Shown here: in pieces, positions 52,601 through 63,951 of the stretch
How positions within the stretch are numbered: position 1 is the stretch's first letter
Layout: each line of letters begins with the position of its first letter
Program-made: the position numbers and the translations under genes
The notes under the pieces: model-generated
Told to the model about the DNA's origin: nothing
Databases searched by the model: none
What the model saw: the letters and a program-made list of their open reading frames with translations, nothing else
Assembly (NCBI GenBank): GCA_035235625.1
Contig: CP141148.1
Location: 34,349,057-34,413,056, forward strand
Length of the DNA: 64,000 bases
Origin: Saururus chinensis
Taxonomy: Eukaryota; Streptophyta; Magnoliopsida; Piperales; Saururaceae
Direction: 5' to 3'

Positions 52601-55183
52601 TCCACATTCTAAGCCTTTCTCTCCATGGTCCTCTGATTTCTTGATCTTCCCCTTATATGTAATTGTAAATAGTCTTCAATAAGTTGAAAAGTAACAGAAA
52701 CAGATGGGTCAAACTGAATTGCAAAACTAAAAGTGGTGGTGCATATACAAGAAAGAAGCAAGCTCAGATCCCAATAGAGAGTGTCACAGGCTGCCTTACA
52801 GCCAGCCAGATGAAGTTTTAGTCATCCAACCTTTTCTTCAGATAAGCCAGCATAGTTTATACTTCAGAGAAGAAAATTGACTGAAATCTGCAACTACAGT
52901 TACATTATGGTAGCTGAAGTTGTTATCAGATGCTTATGAAGCTATATAGAAATAAATTTTAGGCAATTACTTAGCAGGTCCTCTTCAGAGCAATGCATCC
53001 AGAACAGTTGAGAGCACTTCAGAAAACCTACCTGTAATCCCCAAATCTTCCTTCAGCTGTTCTTTCTGATTCTGATTTAAGTTTCCATCATTTTGGATAA
53101 TTTGTGATATATTCTCCTGCAAAGAATCACGATCATCCTCCCACGCATCCTCACCAACATAGGTGTTATCGTGAATAAGAGCTCCATCAGGACCTTCAAT
53201 GTACTTCTTCATTATAAGACCTTTTGGCATTGTTTTCCTCCATAGACCTTTTTTAAACCTAGTATAAACATGCAAATAATATACGATCACTAATGCTGTG
53301 ATAACAGCAATGAAATATTTGATAATTGGAAAAAAAATCAAGCCTGATAAAAAATGATCATGAAGTGACATACAAGAGAAACTAAACTGTTCAAACAAAA
53401 TACAACTGTGCTAGCCTTCCATAACATAAATGATACACCTACTTCCTGATATTAGTTGGTGAAGGTTCCGGAATCAATGCCTCCATGTATGCCTCAGTTA
53501 AATCCTTCTTGCTCTGACGATCTAGACGTGGAACAGTAAAAGTAAAATACATTCTTCGACATGAAACTATTGCAATAATAGTGTACAATATTAAGGCACT
53601 GATTCTTCTGGCATCCCAGTCTTTCAGGTCCTGCTGACAAAGAACAATTGCATCGTCATTTTAGTTGAAAGAATTTTTTTTTTTTTTTTGCAGCAACAGA
53701 TATGCAATAAAAACAACTCAAAAGGAAATAAGCACACAAATACTTGCCAGAGATTACATAGAAAGCATGGTCAAATTTGGTAAAAGTGAAAGACAGGCAT
53801 AACATTTATACTAATTACATGATATACACTTCCGTATGATCCAATTATTTACGACTAAAAGAACAAAAAATTGCATCCAAAAAGGCAGCTATAAAGTTCA
53901 CAGACAAACCAGTAAACTTAAGCACCTAACATGGAAGAACTCTATAAGCCTTAACAAGCAAACAAGGCATAAATATTGATCAAGGTCGTCCCCAAGGAGA
54001 CCAAAAGACTATAGTACGTCTGTAAGCCACAAGAAACTGAAATACTTGAAAAGAAATATTGGACAAAAGTCAGAATCAGAGTAATGCCACGGCTCTTAAA
54101 GTGGAAGTTCCATTGTGTAATTTCAGCCACCATTGTCCAAGTAATAACCACTGGACATGTTTCCGGAGGGATATCGGGTGTGTGAGTCCCCAAATGTGTG
54201 ATTCTCCACCAGAAGTGTTCCATTTACGTGAAACAATCTCCCACCCTTCAAACACAACTTGAAAATAACTGGCTTGAAATATGTCATAATTAATTAGGGT
54301 GGTCATCCTCAAGATGAACTGAAGCACCACATACTCCATGTACTATGCTAGAAAGGGTCGAATACGGTCACACTCATGGGAACTTCCAACTTCAGTCTCC
54401 TCTACTACTTGCTGTCAATCACTCAATTATGTACACATACGGTCCTGCAGAATTAATGATTGCTTGCACTTGCCTAAACTTCCAACTTCACTACTGTCTA
54501 CAAATTGCTACCGATCACTCTACCATTTATGCATGCATACGGTCTGTGTTCAAAGAATTCAACAGAATCGCGCTTTTGTAACTTTCCAAGGTCACTATTT
54601 CTATAACTTGCCAGTAATTACTCTAATGATCGCATTCCATTAAGCTCCCGTATGATCACTCATTTGAAGCTTATTAACATAAGTTTCAATTTGTATTATG
54701 CAACCAGAGAAGTAAACACATAGACTTAATTGTTAATTGCGGTAAAGCATTGACCTTCCACCGGCCCCATCGATTCCAATCAACAAACTGCGGAAACACC
54801 TCAAACACGAACCTCCTGACCGCCGCCTCGCCGCTCCCGGCTAACTCCCGGGCCGCTCCAGCCACTTCCGACATCCTCCTCCCCGCATTTTCCAAGTCAA
54901 CTCCAGTTTCCTTCTTCACCGACTCCCCGAAATTCGACAGGAACCGCTCGGTCCCGCGGCGAAGCGATCGAGAAATGCGGGACCAGGACAGACTCTGCCC
55001 GGACCCATTTCCGTTTTCGGCCCCAGAAGCTCGAAAAACTGCTCTTTTCCCGAAATTCTGCCTCCGCGAGCAGGAGCGGAGCGGAAGGAAGGGGCGGTAA
55101 AGGAGGAGACTTTGCCCAGCGGTCTGGCTGAAGGCGAGGGAAACCGTAGGTGGGTTTGGCAGCAGATGAGCTGAGAGAGACAT
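43627..55183 (-). CDS. FTSH12: Chloroplast envelope FtsH protease FTSH12
   Basis: Nineteen exons join in frame: 55183-54755, 53630-53443, 53258-53032, 52651-52374, 52212-52135, 52052-51810, 51732-51592, 51502-51335, 51120-51008, 50651-50435, 49821-49750, 48876-48757, 48659-48543, 46490-46314, 45299-45180, 45073-44999, 44878-44771, 44297-44217 and 43704-43627. They give 1009 residues, about the Arabidopsis FtsH12 length. An S/R-rich transit peptide leads. Membrane spans are near 153-170 and 432-449, Walker A GPPGTGKT at 534-541 and Walker B FIDEID at 590-595. The zinc site is HEAGH (770-774), with D850 as the likely third ligand. FtsH12 works with inactive FtsHi subunits and Ycf2 in the inner-envelope import motor; it keeps the protease motif. 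The frame runs upstream of ATG 55181-55183 without another ATG. A Gly precedes PGRIDRR where most FtsH have Arg. Confidence 0.95.
47690..48130. mobile_element. Transposon-like segment in FTSH12 intron 13
   Basis: Blocks such as 'cgtcaagatttcagcaagattgacgatatttcccgatc' type sequence and 'ttggtgagacagagatctcaccaagatctcgg' type sequence lie near its two ends. Such GAGATTTC-type repeats are common in small plant transposons. The exact ends were not resolved. Confidence 0.4.
48238..48343. mobile_element. Stowaway-like MITE in FTSH12 intron 13
   Basis: It starts tagtccctccatccc and continues 'acattaatagttccatttgg'. It ends with the inverse (ccaaatggagctattaatg, then agggatcgagggtta). It is about 105 bp, foldback and flanked by TA. 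It belongs to the same general family as 21102-21195. Confidence 0.88.
49010..49640. mobile_element. Transposon-like insertion in FTSH12 intron 11
   Basis: The segment has 'gggctgtcaagtag' at its left and repeated 'gagctaagcctgagcacaagctgagcttgag' type words. 'aactcaacacattgtgcattgaactgagctt' type sequence lies at the right. This gctgagct-rich texture is typical of small hAT-like elements. Exact boundaries were not found; the surrounding splice sites are intact. Confidence 0.45.
49900..50240. mobile_element. Transposon-like insertion in FTSH12 intron 10
   Basis: Many copies of 'ctggtcaa', 'ctcgaccag' and 'gccaaggc' words lie in both orientations, starting near 49908 (cacctggtcaacc) and ending near 50230. 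This resembles a small palindromic DNA element. The boundaries are uncertain. Confidence 0.45.
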
Positions 55184-56130
55184 AGGAGTCGGGTAGAGTT
55201 GGTGAACTTGAGGGGAAGCAGCTATGGAGGAGGAGAGCACGGGCTCCCGCACAATGGAGGTGGGAGGCGCTCTGCTCAGTGTAGCTGCATTGCAGGGGCT
55301 TATGTGTGATTATCCCAAAAAGAGGGTTTTACGGATTTTCGGAAGTGGGCCGGGTGGGTAGTTGAGGTGGGCCTTGAGCAAATGGGCTCCCAAGAGGATT
55401 GATGGGCTTGTTGCGGAAACTAAACTGGGCCAATTTAGTTTCTCATAAAGAAGATTAATGGACTTTTTTAGTAGCAAACTTAATTGGAGGGCTCTTTGGG
55501 TGTTAAATTTTTTAGAAACCAAATTAGAGTTTTTTAAAATTATAATTTTAAAAATTTACCGTTGAATGTAAATTACGTTTGGTAATGAAAGTTTTTAAAA
55601 TAAATTCAAATGTCACGTCAAACTCAATTTTAAAATTTTAAATTAATATAACTCTCTCTCCCGAATTCGGATATGCACGATTTTTGTACTATTACGCTTC
55701 TAAATTTAAGCTCTATCAAATAAGATCCCATAAAAGGTAAGTAATTGTAAACTTTTAAAATAGGTCCTACCTATAAGACACATTTTTTCGAGGCTTAAAT
55801 TGATATAAAATATAACATTTGAAAAATAATATCTAAAATTCTCAAAACGGGGGGCTATGAGACAAAATCGACTGAATCACCTCGTGAAGTGATTCAGGCC
55901 AATTCATACTCGAAACGCCTTGAATCAACTTTAGGGCTGAATTTTTAATTCTACCAAATTTCTACATGCAAACATTATTCTAATAATTCGAGCCTGAATT
56001 GAGGTAGAATCAGCTAAATTTCACAAAAAATCAATACACAAACAACCTGTTAGGACCCAACCCTATACAGCAAAACCTATGAAACTTTGCTATAGAACAA
56101 ACTCGTATAATTCTATTTTGGAGATACAAG
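55184..56130. other. FTSH12 upstream region and AT-rich spacer
   Basis: About 150 bp above the FTSH12 ATG are GC-rich leader sequence. From 55480 the region is AT-rich. A small hairpin (tgaatcac-ctcgtga-agtgattca) lies at 55874-55897. No gene was seen. Confidence 0.5.
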
Positions 56131-56902
56131 GAGCAGAAACTAGAATTAGAATTGAGGATTTTGAGCAAAATTAGGGTTGAAGAGAGTTGGGGGTGGGAAT
56201 TCGAGAATCGATTTGAAGAGGCAGAGTAGGAAATTTATAAATCATGTCGGCAATTGGCCCCGAGTAAGAAAGACTGATGGTCCGGTTTCAAGTTCAACTA
56301 TGACTAGGGTTACCAATTGGTTTAAGATTGCTCGCCCAATTTTCACAAATACCAAGTAATTGTTCTTTTTTATGAAAAATATGCATATATACACCCTAAT
56401 AATCCTTTTAATATTTTAATAATCTCGTAAACCCTTTCATAAATTCATGACTAAAACAAAGTATTAAAGAAATTATTAGGGTGTACATAAATGTATGAAT
56501 TATAATTTTGTTTGGAAAAATAATATTAGCATGTTAGCTAGTGAGAACCTATAAAATGTCACTATGGCCTCATTTATGTTATTATTCCTTTAGTTCAATA
56601 TTAACAACTATTTATTTTTTAAAATAAATTAAAATAAATTATTTTAAAAAAAATAAACAAAACTATTAATATAAGATAAAGAAAATATTAAATATTATTC
56701 TATTTAACAAAAAACTGCTCACTACATTAAAACCCATCTCAATCATGGGCCCATTGCATAGGCCAAGTCCATTAAACTAACCAAGCTAGTTAGGTTGGAC
56801 CCACCCCTCCCTTTTATATTAAAACTTTTATTTAATTCTTAAAAATAAAATAAATTTATTAATATAAGAGTAATAAAAACCGGAAAACTTTGAAACAACT
56901 TC

Positions 56903-59900
56903 TGTATTGTCCAGGAAATTTTAGGTTTTTTTTAAAATTTTTCCTGATTTTCCCCTATTTTTTTAGAATTTTTGTGAATTTACAGAATTTGGGGTATGCA
57001 AAACAGTTTTTGGGCTGTGCAGAAAGATCTACAAAGCCCATTGCAGGCCCAATTAAGTGGTGGACGGACCACTTAATTTGGGAGGGTTTAAACCACTTAA
57101 GAGTCCCTATCCTACTTTGTTTAATCCTTACCCAATTAAGCCCTAATTCCCTCTTTATAAATTTGGATGTTCCCCTAGTTCTAACTCTAATTTTGCCCTA
57201 GAAAAATTAGAGAAGAAGGTGATTGAAGGTGGAGCTCCGGTGATTGTGGATCGACAGCAAATCGGCGTTTGAGGTAAGTTCACTGTCTTAGTTTCAAGTC
57301 AAAATTAATTAGTGTGTAGAGTGTGTGATTATTGAGATCTGCATTTTACTGTTTGTATTTCTGCAATGTTAATTAGTGCAGAGATTATTGTTCCTATAAT
57401 TTTACGGAACAGTGAATCTACAGAAATTGACTGCCTCTAGCCGACCGGCCACCAGCTGAACCCTCTCCACCGGAATGTCTACCGTCCTATTTCAAAGGGC
57501 TGTCTATTATCCTTTCCGGCCAATCGTTCGGTCGCCGAACGCTTATAAAAAAAAACACAAACAAAACTCCTTCCGATCGCTTCGTTCCGGTTCGGCCGAT
57601 AGGTGTCGATGGCTGTCCACAACCAAGGTAGGGAAGAGGGGATCCTTGCTGCCTTGATTCCCTTTGGTCCGCCGCTCGCCACTAGTCACCGCGACTGGAA
57701 GCTTGCAGTGTAGGCAAAGTTACTGATAAGTATGAAATCTATATCTATTTTATATGTCTTTTTACCTTATTTACTAGTATAGATTAGGTTAATTTAGAGT
57801 TAATTATAGTTTATTTAGATTAAGATAGATATTAGTATTTTAGTTTAATTATTAATAATTTTGTAGTTATTAGTTGTTTAAACATGTATTTAAATCAAGA
57901 TGGAATTTTAGTTACTTTCTACATGTCTAAAGTATGATATTTTATGTTTTGTAGGTAAAGTGCGCTTATCGAAGTACTTGGACGATGTTTTGAATAGTTC
58001 AAAGTAGTCTTCACATGCTTTAAAGTGATTTGGACAATGTTTCGGAGTTATAAACAAGTTGGAAACTAATATGGACATGAAGGAAAACTTAATGAACATA
58101 ATATGAACTGTACAGGAAAATAGAAACATTGTAGCCGATCGAACGGGCTGCAGGGCGATCAATCTGGATAACGTGAATTCAAACAAAAATACAGTTTAAA
58201 CGATCGATCGGGCATGCAGGGCGATCGATCAGCATAACGTGCAGTTTCCTTGTTTGACCCAAATTCCAATCCTTTTCATATTTGACTTCTTCCTACGGAA
58301 CTTATGCCTATAAAAAGACATATTTGGCTTAAAATTGGGGGGATTCCAGTAAATTTTATGAAGAGAAAAAGGAAGAAGAAGATGGAAGAGAACTCAAAGC
58401 TTTCAATGGAGATTCAAGTGCTTTCTTCTACCATGGCAGGCTAGATTTTTCTTTTACTTAGGAGTTGATGAAGCTATAGATAAGTTTCAGTTTCTTTTCT
58501 TTTTAATTTAGATCTCAGTTGTGAATGATGACAATTGTATGATATGGATTTCCTTTTTAATGGAAGAGCTTTTTATGTTTATTCAAATCTATGTTGATTT
58601 ATTGTCTTGTAGATGATAGATTGATGTAGTTTTGATATTTGCATCGATTCTAATTTCTGTGATTTAGATGAGATGGTCATACAATAGTTTTAATGTTCAG
58701 ATAATTAATGACTTGGATGAGTTATACTAAGATTAGATGGGTCATGCCTATAGCTAGTTTAGTGTAGATGATCCATGCTATTGTCGAAGATAGTTCATGC
58801 CATGGAAGTTAATTAATGATTCTTTTTGAAGTAATTCTAGCTTGTAGCTGAGAATACTTGTTCATATTCATACTAGATTTAGATTAAAAGTTAAGGAATT
58901 GTTATGGTTCTATAGTGGATTCAATTTCCTAAGTACATTCCATCGAATTAATCTCTTGCTTTTAAACTAGTTGATTTCTTTCTTTTACTTAATTTAAGTT
59001 TAAGTTTATTTTAGTTTGTAATCAGCAAATTCCTCTTTAGATTTAGTGATAATCCATCCGTCCCTGAGGTTCGACAACCCTTAAATACTTATCCTAGTAC
59101 AATTACCTTGTACACTTGCAAAGGGTTTAATTATAAACGATCAGTTACTACAGCACCGGAGGATTTGGGAGAAAATCGGTACCGCCGCCGCAAGGTAGTA
59201 GTTGTTGCCACCGCCTCCTCCGGCCTTTATGGAATGGGATTGGGAAACGGCGGCACGAGACCCACCATCACTCGGACACACGCCGCCGTGATTGTTACTG
59301 CACCAAGCCTCCGAATTTTTTTGTCACAGCGATTGTCGACAGGAAACGGAGGAGTCGGTCGGTGAGCCACGGACGCCCCGCTGCAGCCTCCGCGTCTCCT
59401 GGTCTACCAGCAACGTTCCACCATGATAGAAGACCTCCGTCGGGCTGCCGGGGCCACCGTCCCCATTCCCTCCTCTCTGATTCTGAAGCAAAATTTAATC
59501 AGACGCTGGAGGTTGAAGACAACCTCAGGCTGGGTCGACCCGGCTTGAGGTCATTAGCCCCTGACCCGGCCCGAACCGGGCCACTGGGCTGGGTCCAGTG
59601 GGCCGGGTTTCAGGGCCATGGGTTAAAAAAAAAAGAAATTGGAGTAAATTCAAGTATATTAAATCAAATGTGTTCTGGGCAGAGGTGCTAGTTTGGTTTA
59701 TTGAATCGTAGAAAGAATATAACGTATCCTACCTAGTACATATATGTGCAGTATGGTACATATGCATTGTTTTTGAAATTTAAGTGGAATTCAACCATTC
59801 TGTCGGGCCGAGCCCTATGCAGACATTGAAGCTGGGCTTCTTAGTGATTGTTGAGCTTGAAACACAAATAGTTATGGCTAAATTATTTATGAGTTGTTAT

Positions 59901-61074
59901 ACTTTATTAATTTGTTCTATGTGTATAGTTGCATTTTGAGATTTAATGCATAGAAATTAATACAGAATAATGGTTAAGGGTAGAAAGCTTTGGATTGGAG
60001 GTTGACACCTAATCAAGATAAATATACTAAATTACCCTTAGAGGGGTCAAAAACCCGTTTATAAATTGAATGGGGGTTCTGACCTGACATTTGACTTGGT
60101 TGAAGAACCAAAGATGGTTTTGGGGGGGGAAACCTTAACCCAGCCTGATGAGGCTATTGAAGTTAGGGTTGACCTATGAGTTAAGCTCTATTGATGAGCC
60201 ATTTGATTTGACCGTATAGTTGCACCTCCCCATTAGAGGGAGTTGTATGTGAGCTGGGCTCACACTGGTCTATTGAGGATCACATAGTGTACACGTATTT
60301 AGGGTCATTGATATCCTGCTTGGTTGGCATCTCTGACCACTTCTGTTTAGGTGCAGTTGTGGGCCATACCCTTCCACTCCGGTCAGGTCCTTATGGGCTA
60401 GGTTGGGAGATGACACTTCCTGGTGGATTCCAGGGTTTCATTGTGTGGATCATCCTTAAGGAGTGGTCTATGGTGGGTATCATTTATCACTTAGGATGAC
60501 ATCTGATATATGTTTTTGTCTATGAAGTTAGGTGGATTATTGGTTTTCCCAAGAGGGAAAAACTAAAGGAAAATTATAATGAGGACTGTTTTGATAATTG
60601 GTTCAAGTGGAAACCTAACAGTTTTGCATAAAATGTAATAACATTTTGCATTCATATTATTCAGTTTCCTTTTGGGTATTAGTATACTCAGCGACCTGGT
60701 TTTGCAGGATCTCCTGGTGAGGACTAGCAGGATCGGGATTGGACTTTCAGATTGAGGACGACTTAGCTCTAGTAAGATTTAGTTCAATTATTTCAGTACA
60801 TTTTGAATGATTGTAATAATGGCGTAAGAGCCGACTTTAATTAGTTGCTTATTTTCAGACAGATGTAAAGGTTGCACTTAGATGAATGGTTCATTTATTT
60901 GTGAATTTTTGGTTACTCTTATGATATTATATGATTTGCTATCCGTATTTACGAACCCCAATGATTATGACCTGGATGCTTAGTCGGTTGAATTGATTTG
61001 ATTTAAAAAAAAATTATTGTGATTTATCGATGGTTCTGTATTTAAAAGGGTTTTTAAACATCCAGGTTGTGACA
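56903..61074 (+). mobile_element. Solo LTR in the palindrome arm, target duplication ACTTC
   Basis: It starts TGTATTGTCCAGG and ends CCAGGTTGTGACA, flanked by ACTTC at 56898-56902 and 61075-61079. The empty site can be read in the other palindrome arm (61610-61625, inverse), which confirms the insertion. A TATA-like box (ctttataaattt) lies near 57152. Without the inner insertion it is about 2.75 kb. No gag-pol domain is present. It is probably a Ty3/gypsy-type solo LTR, read on the plus strand. Confidence 0.92.
57724..59143. mobile_element. Inner solo LTR nested in the LTR above, target duplication GTTAC
   Basis: It is a 1420-bp block starting TGATAAGTATG and ending AAACGATCA, flanked by GTTAC at 57719-57723 and 59144-59148. 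Near its end it has ccgtccctgaggttcgacaa, a phrase often seen in LTR regions of plant gypsy elements. It contains GATCGATCGG-type palindromes (58134-58231). It has no coding domain. Confidence 0.88.
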
Positions 61075-62427
61075 ACTTCAACAACAAATAAGCACATCAA
61101 AAAATACCTAAAAATGAACCATAAAGACAAGAGAAAATTATTTAAATAATATTAAAAAAATTATCAAAATTACTTATTTTGAGAAATATTTTTTAAAGTA
61201 GTGTTGGTTTTGGCCACATAGGCACCAGCTAAGCACTGACGAGTGTATGCCTGTTTTTTAGATTTTGTCATTTAAAATGATGAAATTAATAATTGTGAAG
61301 GTCGAAATTAGTACATGCATTGATTCCATATTTGTGAATGACGAATTGATTTCGTCATTGTGAATGACAAAATTATGATATTCCACTTATTTTGTCTTTC
61401 AAAAGGATGAAATTTTTAATTTTTTTTAAAAAAAGTCATGCAAACACTTGCACTTTGCTGACGCCTATGTGGCCAAAACTAATATTATTTTGGGAAATAT
61501 ATTCCCAAAATGCATAATTTTGATAATTATTTATTTTTTAAATATTATTTAAATAATTTTTCCTTATTTTTATGGTTTATTTTTAGGTATTTTTTTATGT
61601 GCTTATTTGTTGTTGAAGTTGTTTTAAAGCTTTTCGGTTTTTATTGCTCTTATATTAATAATTTTATTTTATTTTAAAAAAATTAAACAAAAGTATTAAT
61701 ATAAGAGGGAGGGTTGGGTTTACATTGGTTGATTTACTTGACTTGGCCTTGTAAAATGGGCCTACAATCGAGATAAGTTTTAATGTAGCGATTAATTTTT
61801 TTGTTAAGTAGAATAATATTTAATAATTTTTTAATCTTATATTAATAATTTTATTTAATTTTTTAAAATAAATTAATTTTAAAAAATAAATAATTATTAA
61901 TATTAAACTAAATAACATAAATGAGGCCATAGTGGCATTTTATAAGGTTCTCACTGCCTAACATGCTAATATTATTTTTTAAAAAAAATTATAATTCATA
62001 CATTTATGTACACTCTAATAATTTTTTTAATGTTTTATTTTAGTCATAAATTTATAAAAGGGTTAATGAGATTATTAAAATATTAAAAAAATTATTAGGG
62101 TGTATATATACATATTTTTCATAAAAATGAACAATTTACGTGGTATTTGTGAAAACCGGGCGAGCAATCTTGAACCAATTGGTAACCCTAGTCATGGTTG
62201 AACTTGAACCGGACCATCAGTCTTTCTTACTCGGGGCCGACTGCCGACACGATCTATAAATTTCCTCCTCCGCCTCTTCGGCCCAATTCCTGAATTCCCA
62301 CCCCCGACTCCCTTCAAAGCCCTAATTTCGCCCAAAATCTTCAATTCCAATTTCAGTTTCTGCTCCTCGTCTGTCCAATCTTTTTCAATTCCTGATTTTC
62401 TCCCGTCGATCGAATTCGAAAGCAACG

Positions 62428-63951
62428 ATGCTCCAATCGCCGGGCCAATCCCCCCGCCACATCCTCCCGGTTTCCCCCTCTCCCGGAGCCCTAGCCGGCT
62501 CCGCCACCACCGCCATCGTCGTGGCCGAGGGGGCCAAGGCGACCCAGAGGAAGCGGGCGGCGGTGGTGCTGGATGAGGACGCATACGTGGAGGCGCTCGA
62601 GCGCATCATCGAGCGGGACTACTTCCCCGACGTACCCGCCCTCCGCGACCGCCTCGACCTCCTCGAGGCCCAGCGCTCCGGAGACCCCGTCCTCGTCCGC
62701 GACGCCGAGCTCAAGATCCTCGAGCGCCGCCGCCGCTCCGCCGGCCTCGGAGCTGACGACGGTAAGTCCCTCGCCACCCCAGCCTACTCCTCTGGTTTCC
62801 GCTTCGCGTCGGTGACGCCCACACCCTTTGGTTCCGATAAAACGCCGTCTTTTTGCCCGCCGGCCCCTTCCGTCGGCGGAGGAGATGCTGGTGGTAATTC
62901 TACAGTGGATGATTCGTTGTCGCTGGATGAATTTATGAGGAGGTATACCAGTGAGGATAACGATAGTTTTGCGAAGATAATGGAGAAAGTCAATAAGAAG
63001 AGGAGGGAGAGATATGGGCATTTACTGGAAGGGGAGGGGGAGGTGCAAACCCTGGAATGTGAGAAACGGGATCGGATTACGGATGGTTATGGCACTTCCG
63101 GCCAGCCGGTGAGCACATTGGAGGGTTGGAAGTACACGGCGAAGAACTTGTTGATGTATGATTCGACGGTCGCCGATGAAGCGCCATTGACGGACGAGGA
63201 GATGGCGGAGAGGATGAAGGGCCTGACGAAGGAGATCAATCGCTCCAGCACGAGATTCAGCGGCAAAGTGTTAGATTCTAGGCCCAGGGAAGAGGATGCA
63301 GTGGCAATTCTTTACACTCCGGTAGCTGGCACGACGCCCAGTATGATTCCCTTTGCAGCGCGGGAGGCAGAGAGGTTGAAGAAGTATGATTTGGAGGATT
63401 TGAGGAGGACTCCCCAGCAGTTGTATATGGAGTCGGGGAAGAAACAGGAGAATGGTGGGTATACTTTTGTCAGGACTCCATCGCCGGCGCCGGGGGTGGA
63501 CGGGTCGCCGTTCATCACTTGGGGAGAGATCGAAGGCACCCCATTGCGGTTGGATTCGGAGGAAACGCCATTGGATGTTGGGAGTGCTGATGGGCCACAT
63601 TATAGAATCCCAAATCTCCCTTCCAGGGATTTTAAAGCACATTCCCTCTCAAGGGATGCTTCACGGAAGTTGAGAGAGAGGTCTAGCATGTTTAAGAAGC
63701 CTCCACTGCATTCTCCTGCAAGAGGGGGCAGCATGAGCCCTAATATTCGCACGCTTTCTCCTGCTGCACAGAAGTTTGTGAGGAATGCCATAGCCAAGTC
63801 AACTTCTTCTGTTGATGAAAGCCTTCGAGCAAGTTATCGTGGTGCAAGCCCGGGCATAGGGACCCCCAAAGCAGAGAGTAGTGTAACGAGATTTGGGAGA
63901 GATGAGACTGTGGGTTCTAGGTCACCTACAGTAATGGAGGGGGCCCGTTGA
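62428..63951 (+). CDS. ESS2: ESS2/DGCR14 (Es2) family nuclear splicing-associated protein
   Basis: A single uninterrupted frame of 507 residues, intronless, starts at the first ATG after the leader. Family signatures appear in order: LDEDAYVEALERIIERDYFPDVPAL (48-72, split here by position), SLDEFMRRYTSEDNDSF (165-181), and TPSPAPGVDGSPFITWGE (350-367) with GTPLRL following. The C-terminus is Ser/Arg-rich and disordered-looking. ESS2/DGCR14 proteins are conserved nuclear factors that associate with the spliceosome C complex and affect splice-site accuracy; the plant role is little defined. The length is close to the animal protein (about 480). The start of the gene is GC-rich, unlike the AT-rich flank. 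Its leader and proximal promoter lie in the right arm of the giant palindrome, ending 58 bp upstream. Confidence 0.94.
   Translation: MLQSPGQSPRHILPVSPSPGALAGSATTAIVVAEGAKATQRKRAAVVLDEDAYVEALERIIERDYFPDVPALRDRLDLLEAQRSGDPVLVRDAELKILERRRRSAGLGADDGKSLATPAYSSGFRFASVTPTPFGSDKTPSFCPPAPSVGGGDAGGNSTVDDSLSLDEFMRRYTSEDNDSFAKIMEKVNKKRRERYGHLLEGEGEVQTLECEKRDRITDGYGTSGQPVSTLEGWKYTAKNLLMYDSTVADEAPLTDEEMAERMKGLTKEINRSSTRFSGKVLDSRPREEDAVAILYTPVAGTTPSMIPFAAREAERLKKYDLEDLRRTPQQLYMESGKKQENGGYTFVRTPSPAPGVDGSPFITWGEIEGTPLRLDSEETPLDVGSADGPHYRIPNLPSRDFKAHSLSRDASRKLRERSSMFKKPPLHSPARGGSMSPNIRTLSPAAQKFVRNAIAKSTSSVDESLRASYRGASPGIGTPKAESSVTRFGRDETVGSRSPTVMEGAR

Larger units (their letters stand above)
56131..62370. repeat. 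Giant palindrome (arms ~1 kb) upstream of ESS2, left arm split by nested LTRs
   Basis: The left arm (56131-56902, resuming 61075-61349) and the right arm (61350-62370) are inverse copies. The outer part shares gtaagaaagactgatggtcc and its inverse, 'ctagggttaccaattggtt', and 'atgaggccatagtg-cattttat' with its inverse. The inner part shares 'acttcaacaacaaataagcaca' and its inverse, and 'ttggccacataggc' and its inverse. The axis lies near 61349 in gacgaattgatttcgtc. The right arm ends 58 bp before the ESS2 ATG, so the ESS2 leader and proximal promoter are in the repeat. Similarity stops before the coding region. It is either a foldback-type transposon or an inverted duplication of the ESS2 5' flank. 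Confidence 0.88.

Noticed and set aside
55181..55252. Longer FTSH12 N-terminus starting 23 codons upstream
   Set aside because: The codon at 55250-55252 is GTG, not ATG. The first in-frame ATG is 55181-55183 and gives the expected length.
62192..62584. Antisense frame over the ESS2 leader, also present in the left palindrome arm
   Set aside because: Its apparent conservation is explained by the inverted DNA duplication. It overlaps real ESS2 coding sequence.
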